NCBI GenBank assembly: GCA_002421005.1
Contig: DIJC01000024.1
Span: 63,955-127,954 of the forward strand
Origin: Enterobacteriaceae bacterium UBA5654
GTDB taxonomy: Bacteria; Pseudomonadota; Gammaproteobacteria; Enterobacterales; Enterobacteriaceae
Length of the DNA stretch: 64,000 bases
Reading direction: 5' to 3'
A program made the translations under genes and the position numbers. A model generated the notes under the pieces. That model worked only from the letters and a program-made list of their open reading frames with translations. It did no database searches and was not told the origin of the DNA. Shown one piece after another: positions 8,944 to 16,606 of this stretch (the stretch's first letter is position 1; every line of letters begins with the position of its first letter).

Positions 8944-9282
8944 TTACTGTGGCATCTGCGCGGGCGGGATCACGTCATTGGTGGCCTGTGAATCTTTCTC
9001 GCTCTTTTCAACGCGGGATTTTACCGAGCTGTCGGTGCGGAACATATCCCACGGCAGCAGGGCGGTATCGACGATGGCCGTGAACGGCAGATCCAGCAAG
9101 ACCAGCGATTTCGTTCCCCAGTTGGTGTTGCTGGAAAGCATATTGCTGCTGGCGCGCGTACCGGGATAAACCCCTTCTTTGCCGCCGGTGTGCGACATCA
9201 CGCTGGAGCAACTGCATAAAAAAACTATCCCACTGAGCAATGCCAGCTTAAAAACTACTTTTTTCATCATATTTTTAATCAT
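8944..9282 (-). CDS. yidQ: YidQ, small DUF1375 lipoprotein
   Basis: The 112-residue protein has a basic start, a hydrophobic stretch and a lipobox FLCSC, so Cys24 is the likely lipid-attached residue. The mature part contains SSVMSHTGG and WGTKSLVLLDLPF, as in E. coli YidQ. Its role is not known. It ends two bases after yidR on the opposite strand and is transcribed away from ibpA. An alternative start is the second Met (MKKVVF), five codons in. Confidence 0.88.
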   Translation of the reverse strand: MIKNMMKKVVFKLALLSGIVFLCSCSSVMSHTGGKEGVYPGTRASSNMLSSNTNWGTKSLVLLDLPFTAIVDTALLPWDMFRTDSSVKSRVEKSEKDSQATNDVIPPAQMPQ

Positions 9283-9445
9283 CTTGGTGGCACTGGAAAA
9301 ACCGTGTATCCGGGTTATAGCTTTCCCTGTCAGAAATGAACAGACCGGAAACGTTGCTCTGTGGCGGTAATCGCAATTTGACCTTTTGTGCGATGATTCC
9401 AGTGTATGCGCTGTGTGTAAAAGTGCAAAAATTCAGACCGCCGCT

Positions 9446-9474
9446 CTTGAAAGAAGTTTCGTCGTACCCATTTA
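9446..9474 (+). promoter_or_regulatory. Heat-shock (sigma-32) promoter of ibpAB
   Basis: CTTGAA at 9446-9451 and CCCATTTA at 9467-9474 match the -35 and -10 elements of sigma-32 promoters, with a 15-base gap. The position, about 105 bases before ibpA, fits the known heat-shock promoter of this operon in E. coli. Confidence 0.85.
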
Positions 9475-9488
9475 TCAGGTGTAACCCA

Positions 9489-9583
9489 ATGAGGAACATG
9501 CCTGAGGGGTGTTCCGGGACTCCCGACCTGTCCATGACGGAAGGTCAGTAACAAAATACTCGCTGATTTCAGGAGCTTTTATT
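9489..9583 (+). promoter_or_regulatory. ROSE-type RNA thermometer in the ibpA leader
   Basis: The leader between the sigma-32 promoter and ibpA folds into consecutive hairpins, including one with arms around GAGGAACATGCC/GGGTGTTCC and a last one in which CGCTGATTTC faces the ribosome site CAGGAGC. Enterobacterial ibpA leaders are established ROSE thermometers that mask the ribosome site until heat melts the last hairpin. The fold was judged by eye. Confidence 0.75.
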
Positions 9584-9997
9584 ATGCGTAATTTCGATCT
9601 CTCCCCACTGTACCGTTCAGCTATCGGCTTCGACCGTCTGTTTAACCTGCTGGAAAACAACCAGACCCAGAGCAACGGCGGCTATCCTCCGTATAACGTG
9701 GAACTGGTAGATGAAAACCACTACCGCATTGCGATTGCCGTAGCCGGTTTTGCGGAGAGCGAGCTGGAAATCACCGCCCAGGACAACCTGCTGGTGGTAA
9801 AAGGCTCCCATGCCACCGAGCAGAAAGAACGTACCTACCTTTATCAGGGTATCGCCGAGCGTAACTTCGAACGTAAATTCCAGCTTGCGGAAAACATTCA
9901 TGTGAAAGGCGCAAACCTGGTCAACGGCCTGCTGTATGTCGAACTGGAACGCGTTGTTCCTGAAGCGAAAAAACCGCGCCGTATCGATATCAACTAA
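9584..9997 (+). CDS. ibpA: Small heat-shock protein IbpA
   Basis: The protein has 137 residues from the ATG at 9584 (MRNFDLSPL), as in E. coli. The Hsp20 alpha-crystallin domain covers about residues 35-125, with the conserved IxI-type tail RRIDIN near the end. IbpA binds denatured proteins in the cytoplasm and hands them to DnaK/ClpB. A longer in-frame start at 9509 would lie in the thermometer and is not used. It is cotranscribed with ibpB. Confidence 0.97.
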   Translation: MRNFDLSPLYRSAIGFDRLFNLLENNQTQSNGGYPPYNVELVDENHYRIAIAVAGFAESELEITAQDNLLVVKGSHATEQKERTYLYQGIAERNFERKFQLAENIHVKGANLVNGLLYVELERVVPEAKKPRRIDIN

Positions 9998-10027
9998 TTT
10001 CATCCGGGTCGCCGCAGGCGGCCTGTT

Positions 10028-10110
10028 TTAACCCGTGCTCGCCGTCAGGGAGCCGATGCGAATCTTCGGATTTGCAGATATTCACTCGCTTCTCAGAAGG
10101 AGAATGTAAT
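10028..10110 (+). promoter_or_regulatory. ibpB leader, probable second thermometer hairpin
   Basis: The 113-base gap after ibpA carries a GC hairpin with short T-run at 10011-10028, which may partly stop transcription, then hairpins ending in TCGCTTCTCAGAAGGAGA, where TTCTC can pair with the ribosome site GGAGAA. An ROSE-like element before ibpB is known in E. coli. The structure here is judged by eye. Confidence 0.5.
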
Positions 10111-10539
10111 ATGCGTAACTACGATTTATCCCCGCTGCTGCGTCAATGGATTGGTTTTGACAAACTGGCCAACGCGCTGCAAAGCACCACGGAAGGCCAG
10201 GCTTTCCCGCCGTACAACATCGAAAAAGGTGACGATAACCACTATCGCATCACCCTCGCGCTGGCCGGATTCCGTCAGGAAGATCTGGATATCCAGCTTG
10301 AAGGCACCCGCCTGACCGTTAAAGGCACGCCGGTCAAAAGCGAAACCGAACCGAAATGGCTACATCAGGGACTGGTGATGCAACCGTTCAGCCTGACGTT
10401 TACCCTGGCTGAATATATGGAAGTCGCCGGAGCGACCTTCAACCACGGTCTGCTGCATATTGATATTGTGCGCAATGTCCCCGAGGCCATCGCTCCCCAG
10501 CGTATCGCTATCAGCGAGCGCCCGGCGCTGAATAGTTAA
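10111..10539 (+). CDS. ibpB: Small heat-shock protein IbpB
   Basis: The 142-residue protein starts MRNYDLSPLL, as in E. coli, after the strong ribosome site AGAAGGAGA. The alpha-crystallin domain spans about residues 35-125 and the C-terminal IxI-type motif is RIAI. It forms mixed assemblies with IbpA that hold unfolded proteins for refolding. The operon ends with the terminator at 10554. Confidence 0.97.
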   Translation: MRNYDLSPLLRQWIGFDKLANALQSTTEGQAFPPYNIEKGDDNHYRITLALAGFRQEDLDIQLEGTRLTVKGTPVKSETEPKWLHQGLVMQPFSLTFTLAEYMEVAGATFNHGLLHIDIVRNVPEAIAPQRIAISERPALNS

Positions 10540-10553
10540 GCTGCGCCCTCTTT

Positions 10554-10581
10554 AAAAGGCTCCCGTTGTGGAGCCTTTTTT
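10554..10581 (+). terminator. Rho-independent terminator of ibpAB
   Basis: AAAAGGCTCC pairs with GGAGCCTTTT around a short loop and ends in six T residues, 14 bases after the ibpB stop codon. It marks the left edge of the interval that holds the inserted ATPase/PIN pair. Confidence 0.9.
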
Positions 10582-10645
10582 GTCTCTTTGCCCGCAGAGC
10601 AATGACGGGATACACTGGTCACAATGCGGGAATTCGGGAGCGGCT

Positions 10646-11779
10646 ATGCGCGTTGAAAAAGTGGAATTTGAAGGGCTGTCAGGCGTCGGGCGGGTCCAGC
10701 TCGACCTCGCGCCAGATCAACACATTTATACCTTTATCGGCGCGAATGGCGTGGGCAAGACCAAAACGCTGGAGGCGCTGTTTCAGGTTCTGTTTTTTAG
10801 CTGTGAACAGGTTAAAGGTGTTTCAGTTGGGTTTGCGCACGGTGATTTCAGATTCAGATCGTTCCTGAAAAGCGGGCAGCCCGATGTGGTTATTGGCATT
10901 GACGACAAAATTTTTCCCACTTCCTCAAAACTTACCGAAATATTTTCCAGCCTTGCCCATCCTCACCCCGTTATTTTCCTTGGAGCGCAGGCAAGAGGCG
11001 TCGTGAAACATAGCGAGCGTTCGTCGGGTCAGCCTCCAGGCACGCTGTCCCAGCGGCGGGAAAAATATCTCACAGCAACAATGTATAAAATGAAGTCCGA
11101 TTTTGGCTCCATGAATATGGAAACCAGTATCGAAGAGTGGTTTGTTACGCTTGCCCGCTCCTCCAACCCGTATCAGAAAAAAGAAGACAATCGCGAAATC
11201 GAAATCAAAACGGTCATTCGTTTGCTGCATGATATCGATGCCCGTATCGATCCCGATTTCCTCGAAATCAGCGGTGATGATCGCGTCAGCCTGAAGATTG
11301 AGGGGCAAAAGCGCGAACTGGCACAGCTTAGCTCCGGTTTTACCTCTATCCTGAAACTCATCCAGGCTATCGTGTCTGGCTACGGCTACTTCACCAATGA
11401 AACCGAGCTGCAAAAAGTAAATGGGATCGTGTTAATTGATGAAATCGAAAGCCATCTGCACCTGACCTGGCAGGCCAGCATCATTCCGCTGCTGAAAAAA
11501 CTCTTCCCCAACACGACGTTCTACATTACCACCCACTCATCGGTCGTACTTTCACAGTTGAAAGAAGGCGAGGCGTATACGCTGTATCGCGATGATGACG
11601 GTGCGGTAAAAACCAGGCTCATTCCGGCTCCGAATAAAGCCGCGTTGGCGGATATTTTAAGAGACGTTTTCCAGGTCGATCTTAATCAAATGAAGTTTGA
11701 AAACAGCAGCGTAGACGAACAGGCCGCAGGAAAAGCACGTCTGCTGGCGTTGCTGAAACAGCAGGAGAGTAAAAAATGA
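10646..11779 (+). CDS. ABC-type AAA ATPase (OLD/RecF-like, AAA_15/AAA_21 class) paired with a PIN protein
   Basis: The protein has 377 residues from the ATG at 10646 (MRVEKVEFEGLSG), preceded by GGGAGCGGCT; an open frame extends upstream but into the terminator. Walker A is GANGVGKT (32-39), the ABC signature-like LSSG is at 228-231, Walker B ends in Asp265-Glu266 (VLIDEIESHLH) and the switch histidine is His297 in TTHSS. This is the layout of stand-alone SMC-like ATPases found in OLD, Septu, retron and PARIS-type defence systems. There is no C-terminal Toprim or HNH domain; the effector is probably the next gene, which overlaps by four bases (ATGA). Cytoplasmic. Known biology of this exact pair is not recalled. 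Confidence 0.85.
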   Translation: MRVEKVEFEGLSGVGRVQLDLAPDQHIYTFIGANGVGKTKTLEALFQVLFFSCEQVKGVSVGFAHGDFRFRSFLKSGQPDVVIGIDDKIFPTSSKLTEIFSSLAHPHPVIFLGAQARGVVKHSERSSGQPPGTLSQRREKYLTATMYKMKSDFGSMNMETSIEEWFVTLARSSNPYQKKEDNREIEIKTVIRLLHDIDARIDPDFLEISGDDRVSLKIEGQKRELAQLSSGFTSILKLIQAIVSGYGYFTNETELQKVNGIVLIDEIESHLHLTWQASIIPLLKKLFPNTTFYITTHSSVVLSQLKEGEAYTLYRDDDGAVKTRLIPAPNKAALADILRDVFQVDLNQMKFENSSVDEQAAGKARLLALLKQQESKK

Positions 11780-12237
11780 CACGGAAAGTTTTGCTGGACG
11801 CTAATCTTTTGATCGCCGCCTTTGATACTAACGGCACCACGTCGGAGGCGATGAAAGCGATTGCCAGCGAAAAACTCGCGGCGCTGTTAAACGACCCGGA
11901 AGCGCTGATTTTTATTACTCCGCTGGTGCGCTACGAAGTATTAAGAGGGATTAGCTGGCAAAACCAGGCTGATTTCCTGACGATGCAGACGACACTTAAC
12001 GAATTTCCAGAACTGGAGATCACCCGCGATATTTCTGAGCTATCCGCTAATCTTTTCCGCCTGGACAAGGATAACGCGATAAAACTCAATGAAAAACGCA
12101 ACGTTGATAAACGGCGCTTTGACGTTTTTCATTTTTGTAGCGCGCACTGTAACAGCCTCGAATTGTGCTCGAACGATACCGATATCGCGAAAATCGCCAG
12201 CCTGCATATGACATATCAACAAACTATTGTTGCCTGA
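11776..12237 (+). CDS. PIN-domain nuclease-like protein, partner of the upstream ATPase
   Basis: The 153-residue protein is a single PIN domain. The acidic residues of the metal site are Asp8 (LLDANLLIAAFD), Glu54 (RYEVLRG), Asp116 (RRFDVFHFCSA) and Asp134/Asp136 in SNDTDIAKIA. PIN proteins are usually RNases, as in VapC toxins. It starts in the ATGA overlap with the ATPase, so the two are translationally coupled, and no VapB-type antitoxin precedes it; the ATPase occupies that place. A strong terminator follows. The pair is either a toxin with ATPase control or a two-gene defence module. Confidence 0.82.
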   Translation: MTRKVLLDANLLIAAFDTNGTTSEAMKAIASEKLAALLNDPEALIFITPLVRYEVLRGISWQNQADFLTMQTTLNEFPELEITRDISELSANLFRLDKDNAIKLNEKRNVDKRRFDVFHFCSAHCNSLELCSNDTDIAKIASLHMTYQQTIVA

Positions 12238-12241
12238 TCTG

Positions 12242-12268
12242 AAAGCCCCGTACTCACGGGGCTTTTTT
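12242..12268 (+). terminator. Rho-independent terminator after the ATPase/PIN pair
   Basis: AAAGCCCCGT pairs with ACGGGGCTTT around ACTC and ends in six T residues, five bases after the PIN stop. With the ibpB terminator it insulates the pair as its own transcription unit. Confidence 0.92.
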
Positions 12269-12347
12269 GTGCGCTACCACCCATACATCCCCCGTTATCT
12301 CTGCCAGAATCCTTTCTATCCGTAATGTTATTCACAGGGAAAAAAAG

Positions 12348-14009
12348 ATGAGTGATATAGCATTAACCGTCAGCGTTCTGGCGCTGGTGGCTGTAGTAGG
12401 GTTGTGGATCGGCAATATCAAAATACGCGGTGTGGGGTTTGGCATCGGCGGGGTGCTTTTTGGTGGCATTATCGTCGGACACTTTGTCGAACAGGCTGGC
12501 ATCACTCTGAGTAGCCCGATGCTGCATTTTATTCAGGAGTTTGGCCTGATCCTCTTTGTCTACACCATTGGTATTCAGGTGGGACCGGGGTTTTTTACCT
12601 CGCTGCGGGTATCGGGACTGCGGCTGAATTTATTTGCCATCCTCATCGTCATTATGGGCGGGCTGGTCACCGCCATTGTGCACAAATTCTTTAATGTTCC
12701 GCTGCCGGTGGTGCTTGGCATTTTCTCCGGTGCGGTGACGAATACGCCCGCGCTGGGAGCCGGGCAGCAGATCCTGCGTGACCTGGGCGTGGGCGGAGAT
12801 GTCGTCGATCAAATGGGGATGAGCTACGCAATGGCCTATCCGTTTGGTATTTGCGGCATTCTTCTCTCTATGTGGCTGATTCGCCTTTTCTTTCGCATTA
12901 GCGTTGAGAAAGAAGCGCAGGACTTTGATGCCAGTTCCGGCAGCAGAAATCTCCAGCTTCAGACCATTAATCTCTGCGTTGAAAACCCGAATCTGCATAA
13001 CCTTGCGTTACAGGAGATCCCGTTGCTCGACAGCGATAAAATCGTCTGCTCGCGCCTGAAACGTGGCGATATCCTGATGGTTCCCGCGCCCACGACCCTG
13101 ATTCAGAACGGCGATTTGCTGTATCTGGTCGGGCAGCAGGCGGATCTGACTGCCGCGAAGCTGGTGATTGGTAAAGAGGTTGAAACCTCGCTGTCAACGC
13201 ACGGCACCGACCTTTGCGTTGAGCGGGTGGTGGTCACTAACGAAAAAGTGCTCGGCAAGAAGCTGCGCGATCTGGATTTCAAACAGCGCTATGACGTGGT
13301 GATTTCAAGACTTAACCGCGCCGGGATCGAGCTGGTAGCCAGCAACAGCGCCGTATTGCAGTTCGGCGATATTCTTAATCTGGTGGGCCGTCAGGCGTCA
13401 ATTGATGCGGTCGCGGCGGAGCTGGGCAACGCGCAGCAAAAACTTCAGCAGGTGCAGATGCTGCCGGTATTTATCGGCATCGGGCTCGGCGTGCTACTGG
13501 GCTCCATTCCGCTGTTTATCCCCGGTTTCCCGGTCGCGCTGAAGCTGGGGCTGGCCGGTGGGCCGCTGATTATGGCGCTGATCCTCGGGCGCATCGGCAC
13601 TATCGGCAAGCTGTACTGGTTTATGCCGCCGAGCGCAAACCTCGCGCTGCGTGAGCTGGGGATCGTGCTGTTTCTGGCAGTCGTCGGGCTGAAATCCGGC
13701 GGTGACTTTGTTCAGACGCTGGTTGAGGGCGATGGTTTAAGCTGGGTAGGCTACGGTATTTTTATCACCGGTATTCCGCTTATCACCGTCGGCATTCTGG
13801 CGCGCATGTTGGCGAAGATGAATTATCTGACCATTTGCGGGATGCTCGCCGGGTCCATGACCGATCCGCCCGCGCTGGCTTTTGCGAACAATCTCCATTC
13901 GACCAGCGGGGCGGCAGCGCTGTCATACGCCACGGTTTACCCGCTGGTCATGTTCCTGCGCATTATCACCCCCCAGTTGCTGGCCGTTCTGTTCTGGGGG
14001 ATAAGTTAA
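12348..14009 (+). CDS. yidE: YidE, AspT/YidE-YbjL-family transporter with TrkA-C domains
   Basis: The protein has 553 residues from the ATG at 12348 (MSDIALTV), the same length as E. coli YidE; a longer frame begins upstream but the ATG after GGGAAAAAAAG is the homologous start. Two blocks of about five membrane segments (roughly 1-200 and 390-553) flank two cytosolic TrkA-C regulatory domains (about 205-380). The family includes aspartate:alanine exchangers, and the substrate of YidE is unknown. In K-12 it follows ibpB directly. Confidence 0.93.
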   Translation: MSDIALTVSVLALVAVVGLWIGNIKIRGVGFGIGGVLFGGIIVGHFVEQAGITLSSPMLHFIQEFGLILFVYTIGIQVGPGFFTSLRVSGLRLNLFAILIVIMGGLVTAIVHKFFNVPLPVVLGIFSGAVTNTPALGAGQQILRDLGVGGDVVDQMGMSYAMAYPFGICGILLSMWLIRLFFRISVEKEAQDFDASSGSRNLQLQTINLCVENPNLHNLALQEIPLLDSDKIVCSRLKRGDILMVPAPTTLIQNGDLLYLVGQQADLTAAKLVIGKEVETSLSTHGTDLCVERVVVTNEKVLGKKLRDLDFKQRYDVVISRLNRAGIELVASNSAVLQFGDILNLVGRQASIDAVAAELGNAQQKLQQVQMLPVFIGIGLGVLLGSIPLFIPGFPVALKLGLAGGPLIMALILGRIGTIGKLYWFMPPSANLALRELGIVLFLAVVGLKSGGDFVQTLVEGDGLSWVGYGIFITGIPLITVGILARMLAKMNYLTICGMLAGSMTDPPALAFANNLHSTSGAAALSYATVYPLVMFLRIITPQLLAVLFWGIS

Positions 14010-14710
14010 TGCACGCGCAGCAGGTGGTAATCGACCTGATACTCGCTGGCATTGCGAAACATAATCGAATAGTTTAAAAACTCGCCGCTATTGCTGTAGG
14101 AAAGTGAAGTAATACGCAATAGCGGCGTATTTTCTGTCACCATCATTAATTGCGCGACTTTTCTGTCCGCCAGCACCGGCGACAGGCTTTCATAATTCCC
14201 GGTGATTATTATTCCGCACTCATTTTCAATATAGCGAAACTTCGAGCCTTCCAGATGCGCAATCGATAAATTGCGAAACAGCTTTACCGGCATATAGCTG
14301 TCTTCCAGCATTATGGGTTTATCATCGACATAACGCAGACGCCGCGAATAATAAATCCGCTCATCGGGCTGAATTCGTAGCTGCCTGGCAATAGCGGGCG
14401 GCGCGGGCATCACCACAAAATCCAGAACTTTGCTGAATACAATCCGGCCCTGGCTCTCCATGACCTCGCATAATCCGGTCAGATTGCTGGTCTCCTGATA
14501 CACATCCTTTTGAATCACATACGTTCCGCTACCGTGTTTACGTTCGACCAGCCCCCAGAGAATTAACAAATCAATGGCTTTACGAATGGTCATCCGCGAA
14601 ACGGCATACTCCTCCGCCAGCTTTTTTTCGCCCGGAAGTGGACTGCCAACATTGTAATGCTCTGAATTAAGCCGCAGCCGTAATTTATCGGCTATCGATT
14701 TGTAGATCAT
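14006..14710 (-). CDS. yidP: YidP, GntR/HutC-family regulator with UTRA domain
   Basis: The 234-residue protein has a GntR helix-turn-helix at about residues 5-70 (SPLPGEKKLAEEYAVSRMTI) and a UTRA ligand-binding domain from about residue 85, which in this family senses phosphorylated sugars. It overlaps the 3' end of yidE by four bases and is divergent from glvC, so it most likely controls the alpha-glucoside genes, as suggested for E. coli yidP. The start ATG at 14710 has a GGAGAGATC ribosome site. Confidence 0.88.
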   Translation of the reverse strand: MIYKSIADKLRLRLNSEHYNVGSPLPGEKKLAEEYAVSRMTIRKAIDLLILWGLVERKHGSGTYVIQKDVYQETSNLTGLCEVMESQGRIVFSKVLDFVVMPAPPAIARQLRIQPDERIYYSRRLRYVDDKPIMLEDSYMPVKLFRNLSIAHLEGSKFRYIENECGIIITGNYESLSPVLADRKVAQLMMVTENTPLLRITSLSYSNSGEFLNYSIMFRNASEYQVDYHLLRVH

Positions 14711-14986
14711 CGTTAGATCTCTCCTTGTCCCCGGTACGCATCGGTGAACGTACTATTTATCAATATAAAGCAACAGGTTATAAAAATGAAAAGTTAAGCG
14801 GCAGATAAACATGTCTAACATTTGGCAGAAAACAATACAACTCGCCCTAATTTAAAATCATGAGTTCGGTCACAAATAATTCTAATGTTTCATGTTTTTT
14901 ATTCGCCCTCTTTTTATTGTTAACGCAGCAGGACGCTATCACAAAAAAATAAATGCTCTACGTGTTCTTTATCGAGGATGTAAAAA
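14711..14986. promoter_or_regulatory. Divergent yidP-glvC control region
   Basis: This AT-rich interval holds the promoters of yidP and glvC. No gene is seen. Candidate operator halves resembling the TCTAACA/TTTGG and AATGTTTCATG stretches occur, but no clean palindrome could be fixed by eye. YidP and possibly CRP would be expected to act here. Confidence 0.45.
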
Positions 14987-16606
14987 ATGCTTAGTCAAAT
15001 TCAACGCTTTGGTGGTGCGATGTTCACGCCAGTGCTGCTGTTCCCGTTTGCCGGGATGGTTGTTGGCATTGCCATCATGTTACAAAATCCGATGTTTGTT
15101 GGTGATTCTCTTACCCGACCCGATAGTCTTTTTTTCCAAATTATAAAAATTATCGAAGAAGGTGGCTGGACTATTTTTCGTAATATGCCGCTTATATTTG
15201 CCGTCGGGCTGCCTTTGGGTCTGGCAAAACATGCACATGGGCGTGCCTGCCTGGCTGTATTAGTGAGTTTCTTAACATGGAACTATTTTATTTGCGCGAT
15301 GGGAATAACATGGGGCGGTTTTTTTGGCGTTAATTTCGCGATTGAACCGACAACCGGTAGCGGCCTGACAATGATTGCCGGGATCAAAACGCTCGATACC
15401 AGCATTATTGGGGCAATTGCGATTTCTGGCATTGTTACCGCGATCCATAATCGCTGCTATGAAAAAACATTGCCGGTATTTCTTGGAATATTCCAGGGGA
15501 CATCGTTTGTCGTGATCGTCGCCTTTTTTATGATGATCCCCTGCGCCTGGATAACCCTGCTGTGCTGGCCAAAAGTGCAGATCGCCATTCAGTCATTGCA
15601 AACTTTTTTAAGCGGAGCGGGCGCGCTGGGCGTATGGATCTACACCTTCCTGGAACGTATTTTAATTCCCACCGGGCTGCATCATTTTGTCTATGGCCCG
15701 TTTGTGTTTGGTCCGGCGGTGGTTGAAGGTGGATTACAGCCTTACTGGATCCAGCATCTGCACGAATTTAGCCAAAGCTCCCAGCCGTTGAAAGACCTGT
15801 TCCCCGCTGGCGGTTTCGCCATGCACGGTAACTCGAAAGTCTTCGGCGCACCGGGTGTGGCGCTGGCTATCTACTTCACCGCCGCACCGCAAAACCGCGC
15901 GAAAGTGGCAGGCTTACTGATCCCGGCAACCCTGACGGCAATTCTGGTCGGCATTACCGAGCCGCTGGAATTTACCTTCCTGTTTATTGCGCCGTTCCTG
16001 TTCGTTATTCACGCCCTGTTAGCCGCCACCATGACCGCCGTGATGTATATGGCGGGCGTCGTGGGGATGTTCGGCGGCGGAATGCTCAACGAATTTTTAC
16101 CGCTGAACTGGATGCCGATGTTCCATAACCACGCATCGGTGATGTTCATCCAGATGGGTATTGGTCTGTGCTTCACCGCCATCTGGTTCGTGGTCTTCCG
16201 CACGTTGATCCTGCGCTTCAACCTGAAAACGCCAGGACGCGAAGACAGTGAAATCAAACTTTACAGCAAAGCCGATTATAAAGCGGCGCAGGGGCAAACG
16301 ACCGCCGCAGAGCCCGCTACCCGTCTCGGCCAGGCTGCCGGATTCCTCCAGGCGCTGGGCGGTGCGGACAATATTGAAAGCGTGAATAACTGTGCGACGC
16401 GCCTGCGCATTGAGTTAATTGATCCCGCCAGAATGCAGAGTGATGACGTCTTCAGGGCGCTGGGTGCGCACGGGGTTGTCCGCCGTGGTAACGCGATTCA
16501 GGTCATTGTCGGGCTGAATGTCCCGCAGGTCCGGGATCAGCTTGAAGTGCTGATAAAAACGCAATGCGTTAATGAACATTCCAACATGACAGAGGCTGTA
16601 TCATGA
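14987..16606 (+). CDS. glvC: Alpha-glucoside PTS permease, fused IICB (GlvC/AglA type)
   Basis: The 539-residue protein carries a membrane IIC domain (about 1-430, with TGLHHFVYGPFVFGP and GITEPLEFTFLF typical of the glucose/alpha-glucoside class) and a C-terminal IIB domain (about 455-525) with the phosphorylated cysteine in SVNNCATRLRIEL. It imports and phosphorylates alpha-glucosides such as maltose-like disaccharides, taking phosphate from a IIA protein encoded elsewhere. In E. coli K-12 IIC and IIB are given as separate glvC and glvB; here they are one chain, as in Klebsiella AglA. Overlaps glvG by four bases. Confidence 0.9.
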   Translation: MLSQIQRFGGAMFTPVLLFPFAGMVVGIAIMLQNPMFVGDSLTRPDSLFFQIIKIIEEGGWTIFRNMPLIFAVGLPLGLAKHAHGRACLAVLVSFLTWNYFICAMGITWGGFFGVNFAIEPTTGSGLTMIAGIKTLDTSIIGAIAISGIVTAIHNRCYEKTLPVFLGIFQGTSFVVIVAFFMMIPCAWITLLCWPKVQIAIQSLQTFLSGAGALGVWIYTFLERILIPTGLHHFVYGPFVFGPAVVEGGLQPYWIQHLHEFSQSSQPLKDLFPAGGFAMHGNSKVFGAPGVALAIYFTAAPQNRAKVAGLLIPATLTAILVGITEPLEFTFLFIAPFLFVIHALLAATMTAVMYMAGVVGMFGGGMLNEFLPLNWMPMFHNHASVMFIQMGIGLCFTAIWFVVFRTLILRFNLKTPGREDSEIKLYSKADYKAAQGQTTAAEPATRLGQAAGFLQALGGADNIESVNNCATRLRIELIDPARMQSDDVFRALGAHGVVRRGNAIQVIVGLNVPQVRDQLEVLIKTQCVNEHSNMTEAVS

